Source: Massilia sp. Bi118 (GTDB taxonomy: Bacteria > Pseudomonadota > Gammaproteobacteria > Burkholderiales > Burkholderiaceae_D). Taken from it: a DNA stretch of 64,000 nucleotides. Where the stretch lies: assembly GCF_918697865.1 (NCBI RefSeq), contig NZ_CAKKMV010000019.1:1-64000 (forward strand), written 5' to 3'. The notes beneath the pieces are model-generated. The model had not been told where the DNA came from, did no database searches, and saw only the letters and a program-made list of their open reading frames with translations. This document shows, in pieces, positions 15,337 to 24,538 of this stretch. Numbering within the stretch: the first letter of the stretch is position 1; every line of letters starts with the position of its first letter. Position numbers and translations under genes: made by a program.

Positions 15337-16005
15337 TCAATCCGCGTCGATCTCGGCCTCGAAAGGCTGCTCCGACAGCGTTACCAGCGGGTTTTCCTTC
15401 AGCAGGTCCTTGTCCAGCTTCAGCCGCACCCGGTGCTTCGCATCGCTGGCATAGCGCCGTTCGCCATCCTTTGCCTTGATGACCATCTGGGCCGGCTTGT
15501 CGAATTTGAAGATGATCGAGGTCATGGTCGGCACGAACATGCTGAGCATCCCCGCGACCTTGCCGATGCCGGCGTTGGACTGCGGAATGGCGCCCATGAC
15601 GCTCGCGTAGTTCCATTGGCTTGCCTCGGGCAGCACGGCGCCGATGTCGAAGCTTATGCTTATCTTTTCGCCCGCCGGCAGGCTGGTCCAGATTTTCGCG
15701 TCGTCCGCCAGCCATTGCTGGTTCGGCACGAGTCGCATGCGGCCGGCCGCGTCGAGCGGCAGCGGCGTGCGGCTGGCGCCGTCCACCAGCACCAGTTTCG
15801 CGTCCGGCGCCGCGATGGCCTTGTTGACCGGCTTGAGGCGCGCGTACAGGATTACCTTGTCGCGCTCGCCCGGCGGCAGGGCGTAGAACTTGTCGGCCTT
15901 GACGGTCTCGACCAGTTTCCGGTAGGACAGCCATTCACGCTCGCCGGCGGCACCGGCGGGCAGCGTGAGCGACAACAGCAGGGATGCAGCGAGCAGTGTT
16001 TTCAT
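15337..16005 (-). CDS. Secreted protein of unknown function
   Basis: A 222-residue protein with a clear signal peptide (MKTLLAASLLLSLTLPAGAA), so probably periplasmic. The mature part has alternating hydrophobic and charged beta-rich stretches: DKVILYARLKPVNK, LVLVDGASRTPLPLD, KISISFDIGAVLPEASQWNY and RVRLKLDKDLLKENP. There are no cysteines or catalytic motifs. It resembles small conserved proteobacterial exported proteins (possibly DUF2987-like), but I am not sure of the family. It stands alone between the SRP RNA terminator and dnaX, divergent from dnaX. Confidence 0.75.
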   Translation of the reverse strand: MKTLLAASLLLSLTLPAGAAGEREWLSYRKLVETVKADKFYALPPGERDKVILYARLKPVNKAIAAPDAKLVLVDGASRTPLPLDAAGRMRLVPNQQWLADDAKIWTSLPAGEKISISFDIGAVLPEASQWNYASVMGAIPQSNAGIGKVAGMLSMFVPTMTSIIFKFDKPAQMVIKAKDGERRYASDAKHRVRLKLDKDLLKENPLVTLSEQPFEAEIDAD

Positions 16006-16100
16006 TTTTTCTATATTGAAATAAAAACATGAGTGTAGGGGAATTTTTCGAGGCCGTCGAATATTGGCTCGGCAGCCCCGGTCTACGGTAAAATCCCGGT

Positions 16101-18329
16101 ATGTCCTATCAAGTCCTCGCCCGCAAATACCGTCCCCGGAACTTCGAAACGCTGGTTGGCCAGGAGCACGTCGTCCGTGCGCTGACCCATGCGCTGCGTA
16201 CCGGGCGGCTGCACCACGCTTACCTGTTCACCGGCACCCGCGGGGTGGGCAAGACGACCCTCTCGCGCATCCTGGCCAAGTCGCTCAACTGCGTCGGCCC
16301 GGACGGGCAGGGCGGCATCACGGCCGAGCCGTGTGGGGTCTGCGAACCCTGCCGCGCAATCGACGCCGGCCGCTTCGTCGACTATGTCGAGATGGACGCG
16401 GCTTCCAATCGCGGCGTCGACGAGATGGCCCAGCTGCTGGAGCAGGCGGTGTATGCGCCGAGCAATGCGCGCTTCAAGGTCTATATGATCGACGAAGTGC
16501 ACATGCTCACCAACCACGCCTTCAACGCCATGCTGAAGACGCTCGAGGAACCGCCCGAGCACGTGAAATTCATCCTCGCGACCACCGACCCGCAAAAGAT
16601 CCCGGTCACGGTGCTGTCGCGCTGCCTGCAGTTCAACCTGAAGCAGATGCCGCCGGGTCACATCGTCGGCCACCTGGAAAACATCCTCGGCCAGGAAGGC
16701 GTCGGCTTCGAACAGCCGGCCCTGCGCCTGCTGGCGCAAGGCGCCCACGGTTCGATGCGCGATGCGCTGTCCTTGACCGACCAGGCCATCGCCTACGCCG
16801 CCGGCGCCGTCACGCTCGACGCCGTGCAGGGCATGCTGGGCGCACTCGACCAGTCCTACCTGGTGCGCCTGCTGGATGCACTGGCGCGCCAGGACGGCGC
16901 CGACCTGATGGCCGTGGCCGACGAGATGGCCAGCCGCAGCCTGTCCTACAACGGCGCGCTGCAGGACCTTGGCACCCTGCTGCACCGCATTGCCCTGGCC
17001 CAGACCGTGCCGACCGCGGTGCCGGAAGACCTGCCCGAGCTGGCCGACATCCAGCGCCTGGCGACCGTGTTCGATCCGCAGGAAGTCCAGCTCTACTACC
17101 AGATCGTGGTGCACGGCCGTAACGAGATCGGCCTGGCGCCGGACGAGTACGCCGGCTTTACCATGACCCTGCTGCGCATGCTGGCCTTCCGCCCGGGACA
17201 GGGCGGGGCGGAACAAATTGCCAGCCCGGCACCCGCGTCGATCGCGCGCGCCATGCCGCAGGCCCAGGCCGCGCGTCCGGCCGCGGCGGCTGCTTCGGCT
17301 GCGGCCGCACCGGCCCGTCCGGCTGCGCAGGCCGCCGCTGCATCCGTACCCGCACCCGCTGCGCCGGCGCCACAGCATGCGCCGCAAGCACATCAAGCGC
17401 CGGCGGCCCCCCAGCCGGCCGGCGGCGCTGCCCTGAGCCCGGCCCGCGCCGCCATCAATGCCGCGCTGGAAGCGGCGCGCGCCGCCACGCGCATGACCAC
17501 CGGCGGCGGCAGGCCGCGTCCGGGACCGTCCGAAGCGCCGGCTGCCCAGGCGGCCGCGCCGGCCCCGGCTCCCGCGCCGGCAGCACCGGCCCCCGGCCCG
17601 GCCCCGATGGCCAGCGCCGCGCCGGCAGCCGCGCGTTCGTCTTCACCTGCGCCCTGGGACCAGCCGGCCGCGCGCCCGCAGCCGCAATCCGCCGCCCAGC
17701 CGCAGCCGGCCATGCGCCAGGCGCAGCCGCAGGCACAAGCTCAGGCACAGGCCCGGCAGCAAGGCCATGAACAGGCGGTGGCCGAAGATGAGCCGCCATC
17801 CTGGGTCACCGAATTCTCCGACGACACCGCCGTCGCCGCCGAGGCCCCGGCCGCGGTGACGGCGCCGCCGCCCGCCCGCGCGCAGGCGCCGAGCGCGCCC
17901 ACGCATGCCTACGTGATCACGCCGGTGCCGGCGATCGGCTGGGACGGCAACTGGCCGGCGCTGGCAGCCTCGCTGCCGCTGCGCGGCGTGTCCCAGCAGC
18001 TGGCCTTCCAGACCGAGCTGATCGGCTGTACATCGGACGGCTCGTCCGCCACCTTCCGCCTGCGCGTGCCGGTCGACACCCTGCGCGCCAGCGGCAACAG
18101 CGAGAAGCTGTGCGCGGCCCTGCAGGAGCGTTTCCCGGCGGTGCGCGTGAACATCGACACCGAGATCGGCCCGGTCTGGTACACCGCCAGCGCCGAGGCG
18201 CGCGCACGCCGCGAGCAGCTGCAGCGCGAAGCCGAGGAAACGGTCGGCGCCGACCCCTTCATCCAGGCGCTGGAAAGCACCTTCGACGCGTTCGTGGTGC
18301 CCGGTTCGGTGCGTCCGATCGGCACCTGA
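16101..18329 (+). CDS. dnaX: DNA polymerase III subunit gamma/tau
   Basis: A 742-residue clamp-loader ATPase. Walker A GTRGVGKTT is at residues 45-53, a cysteine zinc module (AEPCGVCEPC) near 75-84, Walker B in YMIDEVHML near 127-135, and the SRC motif in VLSRCLQF near 170. Domain III follows to about 365. A long low-complexity Ala/Pro/Gln-rich linker occupies about 370-590, then a C-terminal tau-like domain (PAIGWDGNWPALAASLPLRG onward) that would bind the polymerase alpha subunit. The linker is longer and more repetitive than in many relatives. I saw no obvious A-rich slippery site for a short gamma form. It is followed by ybaB, a conserved order (dnaX-ybaB-recR). Confidence 0.97.
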   Translation: MSYQVLARKYRPRNFETLVGQEHVVRALTHALRTGRLHHAYLFTGTRGVGKTTLSRILAKSLNCVGPDGQGGITAEPCGVCEPCRAIDAGRFVDYVEMDAASNRGVDEMAQLLEQAVYAPSNARFKVYMIDEVHMLTNHAFNAMLKTLEEPPEHVKFILATTDPQKIPVTVLSRCLQFNLKQMPPGHIVGHLENILGQEGVGFEQPALRLLAQGAHGSMRDALSLTDQAIAYAAGAVTLDAVQGMLGALDQSYLVRLLDALARQDGADLMAVADEMASRSLSYNGALQDLGTLLHRIALAQTVPTAVPEDLPELADIQRLATVFDPQEVQLYYQIVVHGRNEIGLAPDEYAGFTMTLLRMLAFRPGQGGAEQIASPAPASIARAMPQAQAARPAAAAASAAAAPARPAAQAAAASVPAPAAPAPQHAPQAHQAPAAPQPAGGAALSPARAAINAALEAARAATRMTTGGGRPRPGPSEAPAAQAAAPAPAPAPAAPAPGPAPMASAAPAAARSSSPAPWDQPAARPQPQSAAQPQPAMRQAQPQAQAQAQARQQGHEQAVAEDEPPSWVTEFSDDTAVAAEAPAAVTAPPPARAQAPSAPTHAYVITPVPAIGWDGNWPALAASLPLRGVSQQLAFQTELIGCTSDGSSATFRLRVPVDTLRASGNSEKLCAALQERFPAVRVNIDTEIGPVWYTASAEARARREQLQREAEETVGADPFIQALESTFDAFVVPGSVRPIGT

Positions 18330-18368
18330 TACTCTTTCGTTTCACCGACTTTTTTGGAGAACACCACC

Positions 18369-18695
18369 ATGATGAAAAACCAGCTCGCAGGCATGATGAA
18401 GCAGGTCCAGTCCATGCAGGACAACATGAAGAAGGCGCAGGACCAGCTGGCCCTGATCGAAGTCGAAGGCCAGTCGGGCGCCGGCCTGGTGAAGGTGGTC
18501 ATGACCTGCAAGAATGACGTCAAGCGCGTCGCGATCGATCCCTCGCTGCTGGGCGACGACCGCGACATGCTGGAAGACCTGGTCGCCGCCGCTTTCAACG
18601 ACGCCGTGCGCAAGGCCGAAGCCACGACCCAGGAAAAGATGAGCGGCCTGACCGCCGGCCTGCCGATCCCGCCGGGCTTCAAGATGCCGTTCTGA
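18369..18695 (+). CDS. ybaB: YbaB/EbfC family nucleoid-associated protein
   Basis: A 108-residue DNA-binding protein. The ATG at 18369 follows GGAG at 18355-18358; a TTG at 18354 in frame is part of the Shine-Dalgarno region and is not chosen. Landmarks: MMKQVQSMQDNMKKAQDQL, the VKVVMTCKNDVKRVAIDPSLL strand region, ALLEDLVAAAFNDA-type helix and the GLTAGLPIPPGFKMPF end. Members form dimers that bind DNA and influence nucleoid structure. It lies between dnaX and recR as in most proteobacteria and overlaps the next start (TGATG). Confidence 0.95.
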   Translation: MMKNQLAGMMKQVQSMQDNMKKAQDQLALIEVEGQSGAGLVKVVMTCKNDVKRVAIDPSLLGDDRDMLEDLVAAAFNDAVRKAEATTQEKMSGLTAGLPIPPGFKMPF

Positions 18696-18985
18696 TGTTC
18701 ATCATTGCCCTGACCTATACGGTGCCGCTGGCGCGCATCGACGGCTACCTGGCGGCGCACCGCGCCTTCCTGGCCGAGCAGTATGCGCGCGGGCTGTTCC
18801 TGATGTCGGGGCGCAAGGAACCGCGCGACGGCGGCATCATCATCGCCCATGCCGCCAGCCGCGCCGAGCTCGACGCCGCGCTGCGCGACGATCCTTTCCA
18901 CCAGGCCGGCGTGGCAAGCTACGAGATCACCGAATTCGTGCCCACCATGACGGCCGAGGCGCTGGCCGCCTTCCGCGCCGCGTAA
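18695..18985 (+). CDS. YciI-family protein
   Basis: A 96-residue protein of the YCII-related, ferredoxin-like fold. Typical elements: the N-terminal strand MFIIALTYTVPL, the histidine in LAAHRAFLAEQYARG, the strand LFLMSGRKEPRDGGIIIAH and the DDPFHQAGVASYEITEF motif with the conserved Asp-Pro-Phe. Relatives are small putative enzymes or ligand-binding proteins without a settled role. Translation is coupled to ybaB through a one-base overlap (TGATG at 18693-18697). It is inserted between ybaB and recR, which are adjacent in many genomes. Confidence 0.9.
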   Translation: MFIIALTYTVPLARIDGYLAAHRAFLAEQYARGLFLMSGRKEPRDGGIIIAHAASRAELDAALRDDPFHQAGVASYEITEFVPTMTAEALAAFRAA

Positions 18986-19013
18986 CGCGCTTCACCGGAA
19001 CCCGGGATCCATT

Positions 19014-19604
19014 ATGTCCAAATCGCTCGACTTCCTGACCGAGGCCTTGCGCCGCCTGCCGGGCGTCGGACCGAAGTCGGCGCAGCGCATGGCTTTCCAC
19101 CTGCTGCAGCACGACCGCGAAGGCGCCTCCATGCTGTCGCGCGCCCTCTACCAGGCGGTCGAGGCGGTGCACCACTGCGCCATGTGCAATACCTTCTCGG
19201 AACTCGAGGTTTGCGAGCTGTGCTCGGACCCCGAGCGCGACCATGCGCTGCTGTGCGTGGTCGAGACCCCGGCCGACCAGCTGATGATCGAGCAGACCCT
19301 GACCTGGAAGGGCCTGTACTTCGTGCTGATGGGCCGGCTGTCGCCGCTGGACGGCATCGGCCCGCGCGACCTGCACCTCGAAAAGCTGGTCAACCGCGCC
19401 GCCGACGGCGTCGTCAACGAGGTCGTGCTGGCCACCAATTTCACCAACGAGGGCGAGGCCACCGCCCATTACATCAGCGAGATGCTGAAGGCACGCGGGC
19501 TGAAGGTCAGCCGCCTGGCGCGCGGGGTTCCTGTCGGCGGGGAACTTGAATACGTGGACGCGGGCACGATTGCGCGCGCCATGCTCGACAGGCGAAGTGC
19601 ATAA
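19014..19604 (+). CDS. recR: Recombination protein RecR
   Basis: A 196-residue RecR. The N-terminal helix-hairpin-helix (LTEALRRLPGVGPKSAQRMA) is followed by the C4 zinc finger CAMCNTFSELEVCELC at residues 57-72 and the Toprim domain (LLCVVETPADQLMIEQ; VVLATNFTNEGEATAHYI). The C-terminal RLARGVPVGGELEYVDAGTI is the Walker-B-like hallmark. RecR acts with RecF/RecO to load RecA on gapped DNA. It starts 28 bases after the YciI gene and probably shares the dnaX-ybaB transcript. A hairpin without a T-run follows. Confidence 0.97.
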   Translation: MSKSLDFLTEALRRLPGVGPKSAQRMAFHLLQHDREGASMLSRALYQAVEAVHHCAMCNTFSELEVCELCSDPERDHALLCVVETPADQLMIEQTLTWKGLYFVLMGRLSPLDGIGPRDLHLEKLVNRAADGVVNEVVLATNFTNEGEATAHYISEMLKARGLKVSRLARGVPVGGELEYVDAGTIARAMLDRRSA

Positions 19605-19612
19605 TGAGCCTC

Positions 19613-19633
19613 CCGCAAGGGACTCCCTTGCGG
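19613..19633 (+). other. Hairpin after recR
   Basis: A perfect 9-bp stem CCGCAAGGG / CCCTTGCGG with a 3-base loop starts 8 bases after the recR stop. No T-run follows, so termination efficiency is uncertain. Confidence 0.5.
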
Positions 19634-19723
19634 TAGCGGTTCACGGTTGACGGTACGCAAACGGCATGCCGGGTCCGCTGCTATTGTGGGCCTCATTTGA
19701 CCGTAGTTTGACCGGAATCGAGC

Positions 19724-20863
19724 ATGCACCTTGTCGACATCACGATGTTCTACGCGGCCGAAGGCGGCGGCGTCAGCACCTACCTGAATGCCAAGGCGCA
19801 ATGGCTGGCACGCCGCAGCCACGTGCAACACACCATCCTCAGCCCCAATGTCGAGACTTGCGATGATGCCGTACCGGCGCTGGTGCGCATTCCCGCCGCC
19901 AACCTGCCGGGCTTCCACGGCTTCCGCATGCCGCTTTCGGTGTCCGGCCCGGCGCGCCTGCTGGAAGCCGCAGGCCCCGACCTGGTCGAGGCGGGCGACG
20001 CCGGCCACTGCGCCTGGGCCGCGCTGCGCATGCGCAAGCGCTACGACATTCCCGCCGTCGCCTTCTACCATTCGGATTTGCCGCGCCTGGTGCGGCCTCG
20101 CCTGGGCCGCTGGATCGCGCGCGGCACCTGCCGCTACCTGGTCAATCTGTACCGCCAGTTCGACCTGGTGATGGCGCCCAGCCGCGTGATGGTCGAGCAG
20201 CTGGAGGAGATCGGCGTGCGCGGCGCGGTGCACCAGCCGCTCGGCATCGACGCCGGCGTCTTTCACCCCGAGTGCCGCGACGATACCCTGCGCAAACAGT
20301 TGGGCCTCGATCCGGACACCCGCCTGCTGGTCTACGCCGGCCGCTTCACGCCGGAGAAGAAGCTGCATGTGCTGGTCGAGGCGGTGCGCAAGCTGGGCGC
20401 GCGCTACCACCTGGTGCTGGTGGGCGGCGGCGGCGTGCTGCCGCTGGCGGACAACATGACCATCATCCCGTTCAAGCGCGACCAGCGCCAGCTCGCGCGC
20501 CTGCTGGCCAGCTGCGACATGCTGGTCCATCCCGGCGACTGCGAGACCTTCGGCCTGATCGTGCTGGAAGCCATGGCCTGCGGCCTGCCCATCGTCGGTA
20601 CCCGGCGCGGCGGCGTGGCCGAACTGGTCGACCGCGAGACCGGCATCCTGGCCGAGCCGGACAAGGTCGACAGCCTGGCCGGCGCCATCGAAGCCATCTA
20701 CTACCGCGACATGGCGCGCATGGGTCAGGCCGCGCGCCGCAAGGCCGCCGGGCGCTACGACTGGAACGAGATCCTGCCGCAGGTACTGGGCCGCTATGAC
20801 AAGCTGCTGGGCGGCTACCGTCCGATCCGGCGCGCGCCGGAGGGCATCTGTGTCACCGATTGA
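19724..20863 (+). CDS. Glycosyltransferase family 4-type (GT-B)
   Basis: A 379-residue glycosyltransferase. The N-terminal acceptor domain contains the glycine-rich EGGGVSTYLNAKAQWLARR. The C-terminal donor domain (about 200-370) has LLVYAGRFTPEKKLHVLVEA, the nucleotide-sugar loop LASCDMLVHPGDCETFGLIV with the E-x7-E-type catalytic signature (CETFGLIVLEAMACGLPIV), and GVAELVD. No signal peptide is present; it acts in the cytoplasm. The sugar and acceptor are not deducible, and mannosyl-type transfer to a lipid or polysaccharide precursor is plausible. The gene for a DUF2334 deacetylase starts inside its 3' end, so the two proteins probably modify the same glycan or lipid. Confidence 0.92.
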   Translation: MHLVDITMFYAAEGGGVSTYLNAKAQWLARRSHVQHTILSPNVETCDDAVPALVRIPAANLPGFHGFRMPLSVSGPARLLEAAGPDLVEAGDAGHCAWAALRMRKRYDIPAVAFYHSDLPRLVRPRLGRWIARGTCRYLVNLYRQFDLVMAPSRVMVEQLEEIGVRGAVHQPLGIDAGVFHPECRDDTLRKQLGLDPDTRLLVYAGRFTPEKKLHVLVEAVRKLGARYHLVLVGGGGVLPLADNMTIIPFKRDQRQLARLLASCDMLVHPGDCETFGLIVLEAMACGLPIVGTRRGGVAELVDRETGILAEPDKVDSLAGAIEAIYYRDMARMGQAARRKAAGRYDWNEILPQVLGRYDKLLGGYRPIRRAPEGICVTD

Positions 20864-21725
20864 GGCCAAGCCCGACAAGGCGCAGATGTTGTGCGTGTCG
20901 ATCCACGACGTTGCGCCGGCCACCTGGCCGGATTGCCTGCGCCTGGTGCAGGCGATCCGCGCCGTCGCCGACATCCCGCTGACCTGGCTGGTGGTCCCGC
21001 ACTACCACTTCCGCCCGGAGCGCTCGGCGGCGATGGAAGCGGGGCTGGGTGCGGCCCTGGCGCGCGGCGACGAACTGGCGCTGCACGGCTACAGCCACCT
21101 CGACACCGAGGCCAACGGCGGCGGCCTGCGCGCGCGCTTCCTGCGCAACGTGTACACGCGGCGCGAAGGCGAGTTCGCGGCCCTGAGCCTGGATGAAGCG
21201 CGGCGCCGGCTGGCGCTCGGACTCGACTGGTTTGCCGAACGCGGCTGGACGCCCTCCGGCTTCGTGCCGCCGGCCTGGCTGCTGGGCGAAGGCGCCTGGC
21301 AGGCGCTGCGCGAAGCGCCTTTCGCCTACACGACCACCTTCAGCCATTTCCACTGCCTGCGCGGCGGGCCGGTGATCAAATCGCCGTCGATGGTGTACGC
21401 GGCGCGCAACCGCAGCGGCCGCTGGCTGTCGCCGAAAGTCGCCGACGCCACCGCGGCGATGCTGGCGGACTCGCCCCTGGTCCGTTTCAGCCTGCATCCG
21501 CCGGACGCGCGCTATCCCGAGCTGATGCGGCATACCCAGCGCGTGCTGGAAAAGCTGCTGGCGCGGCGCAGCGCCGTCACCAAGGCCGAGTGCGCACGGC
21601 GCCTGGCCGGGGAAGAAAGCGTGACCGGCGGCGTCACCAGCGGCGGCCCCAGTAGCCACCTCCCCAGTAGCCCGGACCCCAGCCCGGGCCCGGTCCATAA
21701 CGCTGCATCTCGTCCTTGGTGCTGA
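20850..21725 (+). CDS. DUF2334 polysaccharide-deacetylase-like protein
   Basis: A protein of 291 residues from GTG at 20850, supported by GGAGGG a few bases upstream; this overlaps the glycosyltransferase stop by 14 bases. Core motifs of the NodB-like DUF2334 family are SIHDVAPATW (with the metal Asp), ADIPLTWLVVPHYHF and LALHGYSHLDTEA (His-x3-His type), so metal-dependent deacetylase activity is plausible. The C-terminal 30 residues or so (GGVTSGGPSSHLPSSPDPSP onward) are low-complexity and antisense to the end of the lipoprotein gene 21634-21936. This suggests a stop-codon loss that extended the reading frame into its neighbour. Confidence 0.85.
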   Translation: MSPIEAKPDKAQMLCVSIHDVAPATWPDCLRLVQAIRAVADIPLTWLVVPHYHFRPERSAAMEAGLGAALARGDELALHGYSHLDTEANGGGLRARFLRNVYTRREGEFAALSLDEARRRLALGLDWFAERGWTPSGFVPPAWLLGEGAWQALREAPFAYTTTFSHFHCLRGGPVIKSPSMVYAARNRSGRWLSPKVADATAAMLADSPLVRFSLHPPDARYPELMRHTQRVLEKLLARRSAVTKAECARRLAGEESVTGGVTSGGPSSHLPSSPDPSPGPVHNAASRPWC

Positions 21726-21936
21726 GGCTCAGGATGCAGCTGCGCCATTGGTCGGAATCGACGGCGTAGCCCAGGCGCGAACAGGCGGGGCCGTAGATTT
21801 GCATGAGGTTCCCCATCTCGGCCTGCTTTTGCGCGGCGCGTTCCTGCGGCGTGCTGCAGGCTGTCGTGGCCAGCGCCAGGCAGAGCAGGGCGCCGGCAGC
21901 GGCGGGGGATGGTAGTCGACGTTTTGAGAAGGACAT
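21634..21936 (-). CDS. Small lipoprotein
   Basis: A 100-residue protein. The N-terminus MSFSKRRLPSPAAAGALLCL is followed by ALATTACS, a lipobox whose cysteine would be lipidated, so the product should sit in the outer or inner membrane facing the periplasm. The mature part has two further cysteines (YGPACSRLGY, WRSCILSL) that could form a disulfide, and a Gly/Trp/Tyr-rich tail (YGPGPGWGPGYWGGGYWG). The sequence WRSCI with S-R-L-G-Y is seen in small conserved Burkholderiales lipoproteins of unknown role. Its 3' end overlaps the convergent DUF2334 gene by about 92 bases. Confidence 0.8.
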   Translation of the reverse strand: MSFSKRRLPSPAAAGALLCLALATTACSTPQERAAQKQAEMGNLMQIYGPACSRLGYAVDSDQWRSCILSLSTKDEMQRYGPGPGWGPGYWGGGYWGRRW

Positions 21937-22110
21937 GGTGGCCTCCGGGTAGACGGCGCTATGCGCCTTGGGTCAAGAATAACGCAGGCGGCCGCGGCGT
22001 GCCTGCTTGTGTTCAATCGTACGCGTGAGGCCGGGTGCCGGCGGGCGCGCAAGACTCGCTGAGCAGGAAGATTTCTGGCAAGATCCACGTTTTCCAAAGG
22101 GGAGACGAGC

Positions 22111-24519
22111 ATGGCGCGACGGGCATGGCTGATCTGGGGGCGACGCACTCTGTTGCTGCTTGCCGCGTTGCTGGTGCTGGCCCTGCTGGGCGCCTGGCTC
22201 TTCCTGCGCGCCAGCCTGGCCCAGCTCGACGGCAAGGTGGCTTCAAAGCTGCTGACCAGCGCCGTCACCGTCACGCGCGACGCCAGGGGCGTGCCCACCA
22301 TCAGCGGCGCCAACCGCCTCGACCTCGCCTATGCGACCGGCTATGTGCACGGCCAGGAGCGCTTCTTCCAGATGGACCTGCTGCGCCGCAGCGCCGCCGG
22401 CGAGCTGGCCGAGCTGTTCGGACCCAAGGCCCTGCCGCTCGACCGCGCGCACCGCCTGCACCGCTTCCGCGCCCGTGCCGCAGACATCCTGGCGCGCATG
22501 ACGCCGGCGCAGCGCCAGTTCGTCGAGCGCTACGCCGCCGGCGTCAACGATGGCGTAAACGCGCTGGGCGCACGGCCTTTCGAATACGCGCTGACGGGCG
22601 CCGCGCCGCGGCCCTGGACCCCGGCCGATTCGATGCTGGTGGTGTGGGCCATGTACTTCGACCTGCAAGGCAACCAGGCGCCGCGCGAGCTGGCGCGCGG
22701 CTGGCTGGCGCAGCATACGACTGCCGAGCAGCGCGCCTTCCTGATGCCGGAGGCGAGCAGCTGGGACGCGCCGCTGGATGCCCCCGACCTGTCCGCGGCG
22801 CCGGCGCCGGTGCCGGCGGCGGCGCCCGACTGGTGGGGCCGCAAGGAAGCGCTGCCCCCAACCCAGGTGGCCGGCATAGCCTTTACCGATGCTGTCGGCA
22901 GCAACAACTATGCGGTGGCCGGCACGCGCACCGCCAGCGGCGCCGCGATCGTCTCGGACGACATGCACCTGGGCCTGCAGTTGCCGAACATCTGGTACCG
23001 GCTGGCGCTGCGCTTCCCGGATGCGACCGGCGCCCAGCGGCGCGTGGTGGGCGTGAGCCTGCCGGGCGCGCCGCCGCTGGTCATCGTCGGCAGCAATGGC
23101 CACGTGGCCTGGGCCTTCACCAACAGCTATGCCGACACGCTCGACCTGGTGCGCCTGAACACCGACGCTGCGCGCGCCGGCCAGGTGCAGACGCCCGCCG
23201 GCTGGGAGACGCCGGCCGAGCATGCCGAGACCATCCTGGTGAAAGGCCGGCCGGCCGAGCGCCTGGTGGTGCGCGAGACCAGCCTCGGTCCGATCCGCGA
23301 GGCCGGCGGTGCGCTGTATGCCGTCCACTGGGTCGCGCATTCGCCGCAGGCGCTGAACCTCGAGCACCTGAAGCTGGAAACCTCGACCACGCTGGAGGAA
23401 GCCCTGGCAGCGGCAGCCGCCGACGGCATCCCGGCGCAGAACATCCTGGCCGGCGACGACCGCGGCAACATCGGCTGGACCATCGCCGGCGCGCTGCCGC
23501 AGCGTGGTGAAGCCGCCCGTGGCCTGGCCGTGTCCTTTCCCCTGAACGCGGACGGCGCCGTGCCGAGCTGGCAGGAACTACTGGCGCCAAGTGAGCATCC
23601 GCGCGTGGTGAATCCGGCCGGCGGCCAGCTGGTCACCGCCAACAGCCGCCAGCTGGCCGGCGCGGAGGCGCAGCTGCTCGGCGACGGCGGCTTCGACCTC
23701 GGCGCCCGTGCGCGCCAGCTGGGCGAAGGCGTGCGCCAGCTGGGCGGCAAGACCGATGTGCCGGCGGCCTTCCGCGCCGCGCTCGACGACCGCGCGCTCT
23801 ACGTGGAAGGCTGGCGCCAGCGCGCACTGGCCGCGCTGGACGAGCGCGGCGTCGCCAGCCATCCGGAGCGCGCCGAGTTCCGGCGGCTTTTAAAGGATAG
23901 CTGGGATGGCCACGCCAGCACCGCCTCCGTCGGCTACCGCCTGGCGCAGCAGTTCCGCTGGTCGCTGTACGAACTGGTGTTCGCCGGCGCGAATGCCGAA
24001 ATGGAGAAGCTCGATCCCAAGGCCAGCGTATTGAGCGCCACCTCGCGCTGGGGCGCGGTGCTGGCGCGCCTGCTCGACGAGCGCCCGGCCGCCTGGCTGC
24101 CGCCGGGCTATGCCAGCTGGCAGGACCTGCAGCTGGCCGCGATCGACCGCACGATAGCCGACGTGACGAAGGACGGCACGCCGCTGGCCCAGGCCACCTG
24201 GGGCAAGCGCAACACGGCGGCCATTGCGCACCCGATCAGCATGGCGCTGCCTTTCCTGAAGCGCTGGCTGGGCGCGCCGCCGGACCAGCTGCCCGGCGAC
24301 GCCAACATGCCGCGCGTGGCGGGGCCGAAGTTCGGGCAGTCGGAGCGGCTGACGGTGTCGCCGGGACGGGAGGAGGAGGGCTTGTTCGACATGCCTGGGG
24401 GGCAGAGCGGGCATCCGCTGTCGCCGTGGTTCCTGTCGGGGCATGAGGATTGGGTGAACGGGAGGGCGACGCCCTTGTTGCCGGGGCCGACTGAGCATAC
24501 GCTGGTTTTTTCCCGCTAA
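22111..24519 (+). CDS. Penicillin acylase family protein (Ntn-hydrolase)
   Basis: An 802-residue precursor. An N-terminal hydrophobic segment (TLLLLAALLVLALLGAWLFL) directs export. The alpha part carries VTRDARGVPTISG and GYVHGQERFFQMDLLRR, the classic start of the family. The autocatalytic processing site is in AVGSNNYAVAG; the serine near residue 264 becomes the N-terminal nucleophile of the beta subunit. NGHVAWAFTNSYADTLD and DDRGNIGWTIAGALPQR follow. Family members hydrolyse amide bonds in beta-lactams or N-acyl-homoserine lactones, so quorum-signal or antibiotic amidase activity is possible but unproven. GGGGAGA precedes the ATG. The gene is monocistronic, followed by paired inverted repeats. 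Confidence 0.92.
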   Translation: MARRAWLIWGRRTLLLLAALLVLALLGAWLFLRASLAQLDGKVASKLLTSAVTVTRDARGVPTISGANRLDLAYATGYVHGQERFFQMDLLRRSAAGELAELFGPKALPLDRAHRLHRFRARAADILARMTPAQRQFVERYAAGVNDGVNALGARPFEYALTGAAPRPWTPADSMLVVWAMYFDLQGNQAPRELARGWLAQHTTAEQRAFLMPEASSWDAPLDAPDLSAAPAPVPAAAPDWWGRKEALPPTQVAGIAFTDAVGSNNYAVAGTRTASGAAIVSDDMHLGLQLPNIWYRLALRFPDATGAQRRVVGVSLPGAPPLVIVGSNGHVAWAFTNSYADTLDLVRLNTDAARAGQVQTPAGWETPAEHAETILVKGRPAERLVVRETSLGPIREAGGALYAVHWVAHSPQALNLEHLKLETSTTLEEALAAAAADGIPAQNILAGDDRGNIGWTIAGALPQRGEAARGLAVSFPLNADGAVPSWQELLAPSEHPRVVNPAGGQLVTANSRQLAGAEAQLLGDGGFDLGARARQLGEGVRQLGGKTDVPAAFRAALDDRALYVEGWRQRALAALDERGVASHPERAEFRRLLKDSWDGHASTASVGYRLAQQFRWSLYELVFAGANAEMEKLDPKASVLSATSRWGAVLARLLDERPAAWLPPGYASWQDLQLAAIDRTIADVTKDGTPLAQATWGKRNTAAIAHPISMALPFLKRWLGAPPDQLPGDANMPRVAGPKFGQSERLTVSPGREEEGLFDMPGGQSGHPLSPWFLSGHEDWVNGRATPLLPGPTEHTLVFSR

Positions 24520-24538
24520 GGTCGTTCCGCGGTCCCTC

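Noticed and set aside
16101..18329. Programmed frameshift producing a short gamma form in dnaX
   Set aside because: No A-rich slippery heptamer with downstream structure was seen between the ATPase domain and the linker.
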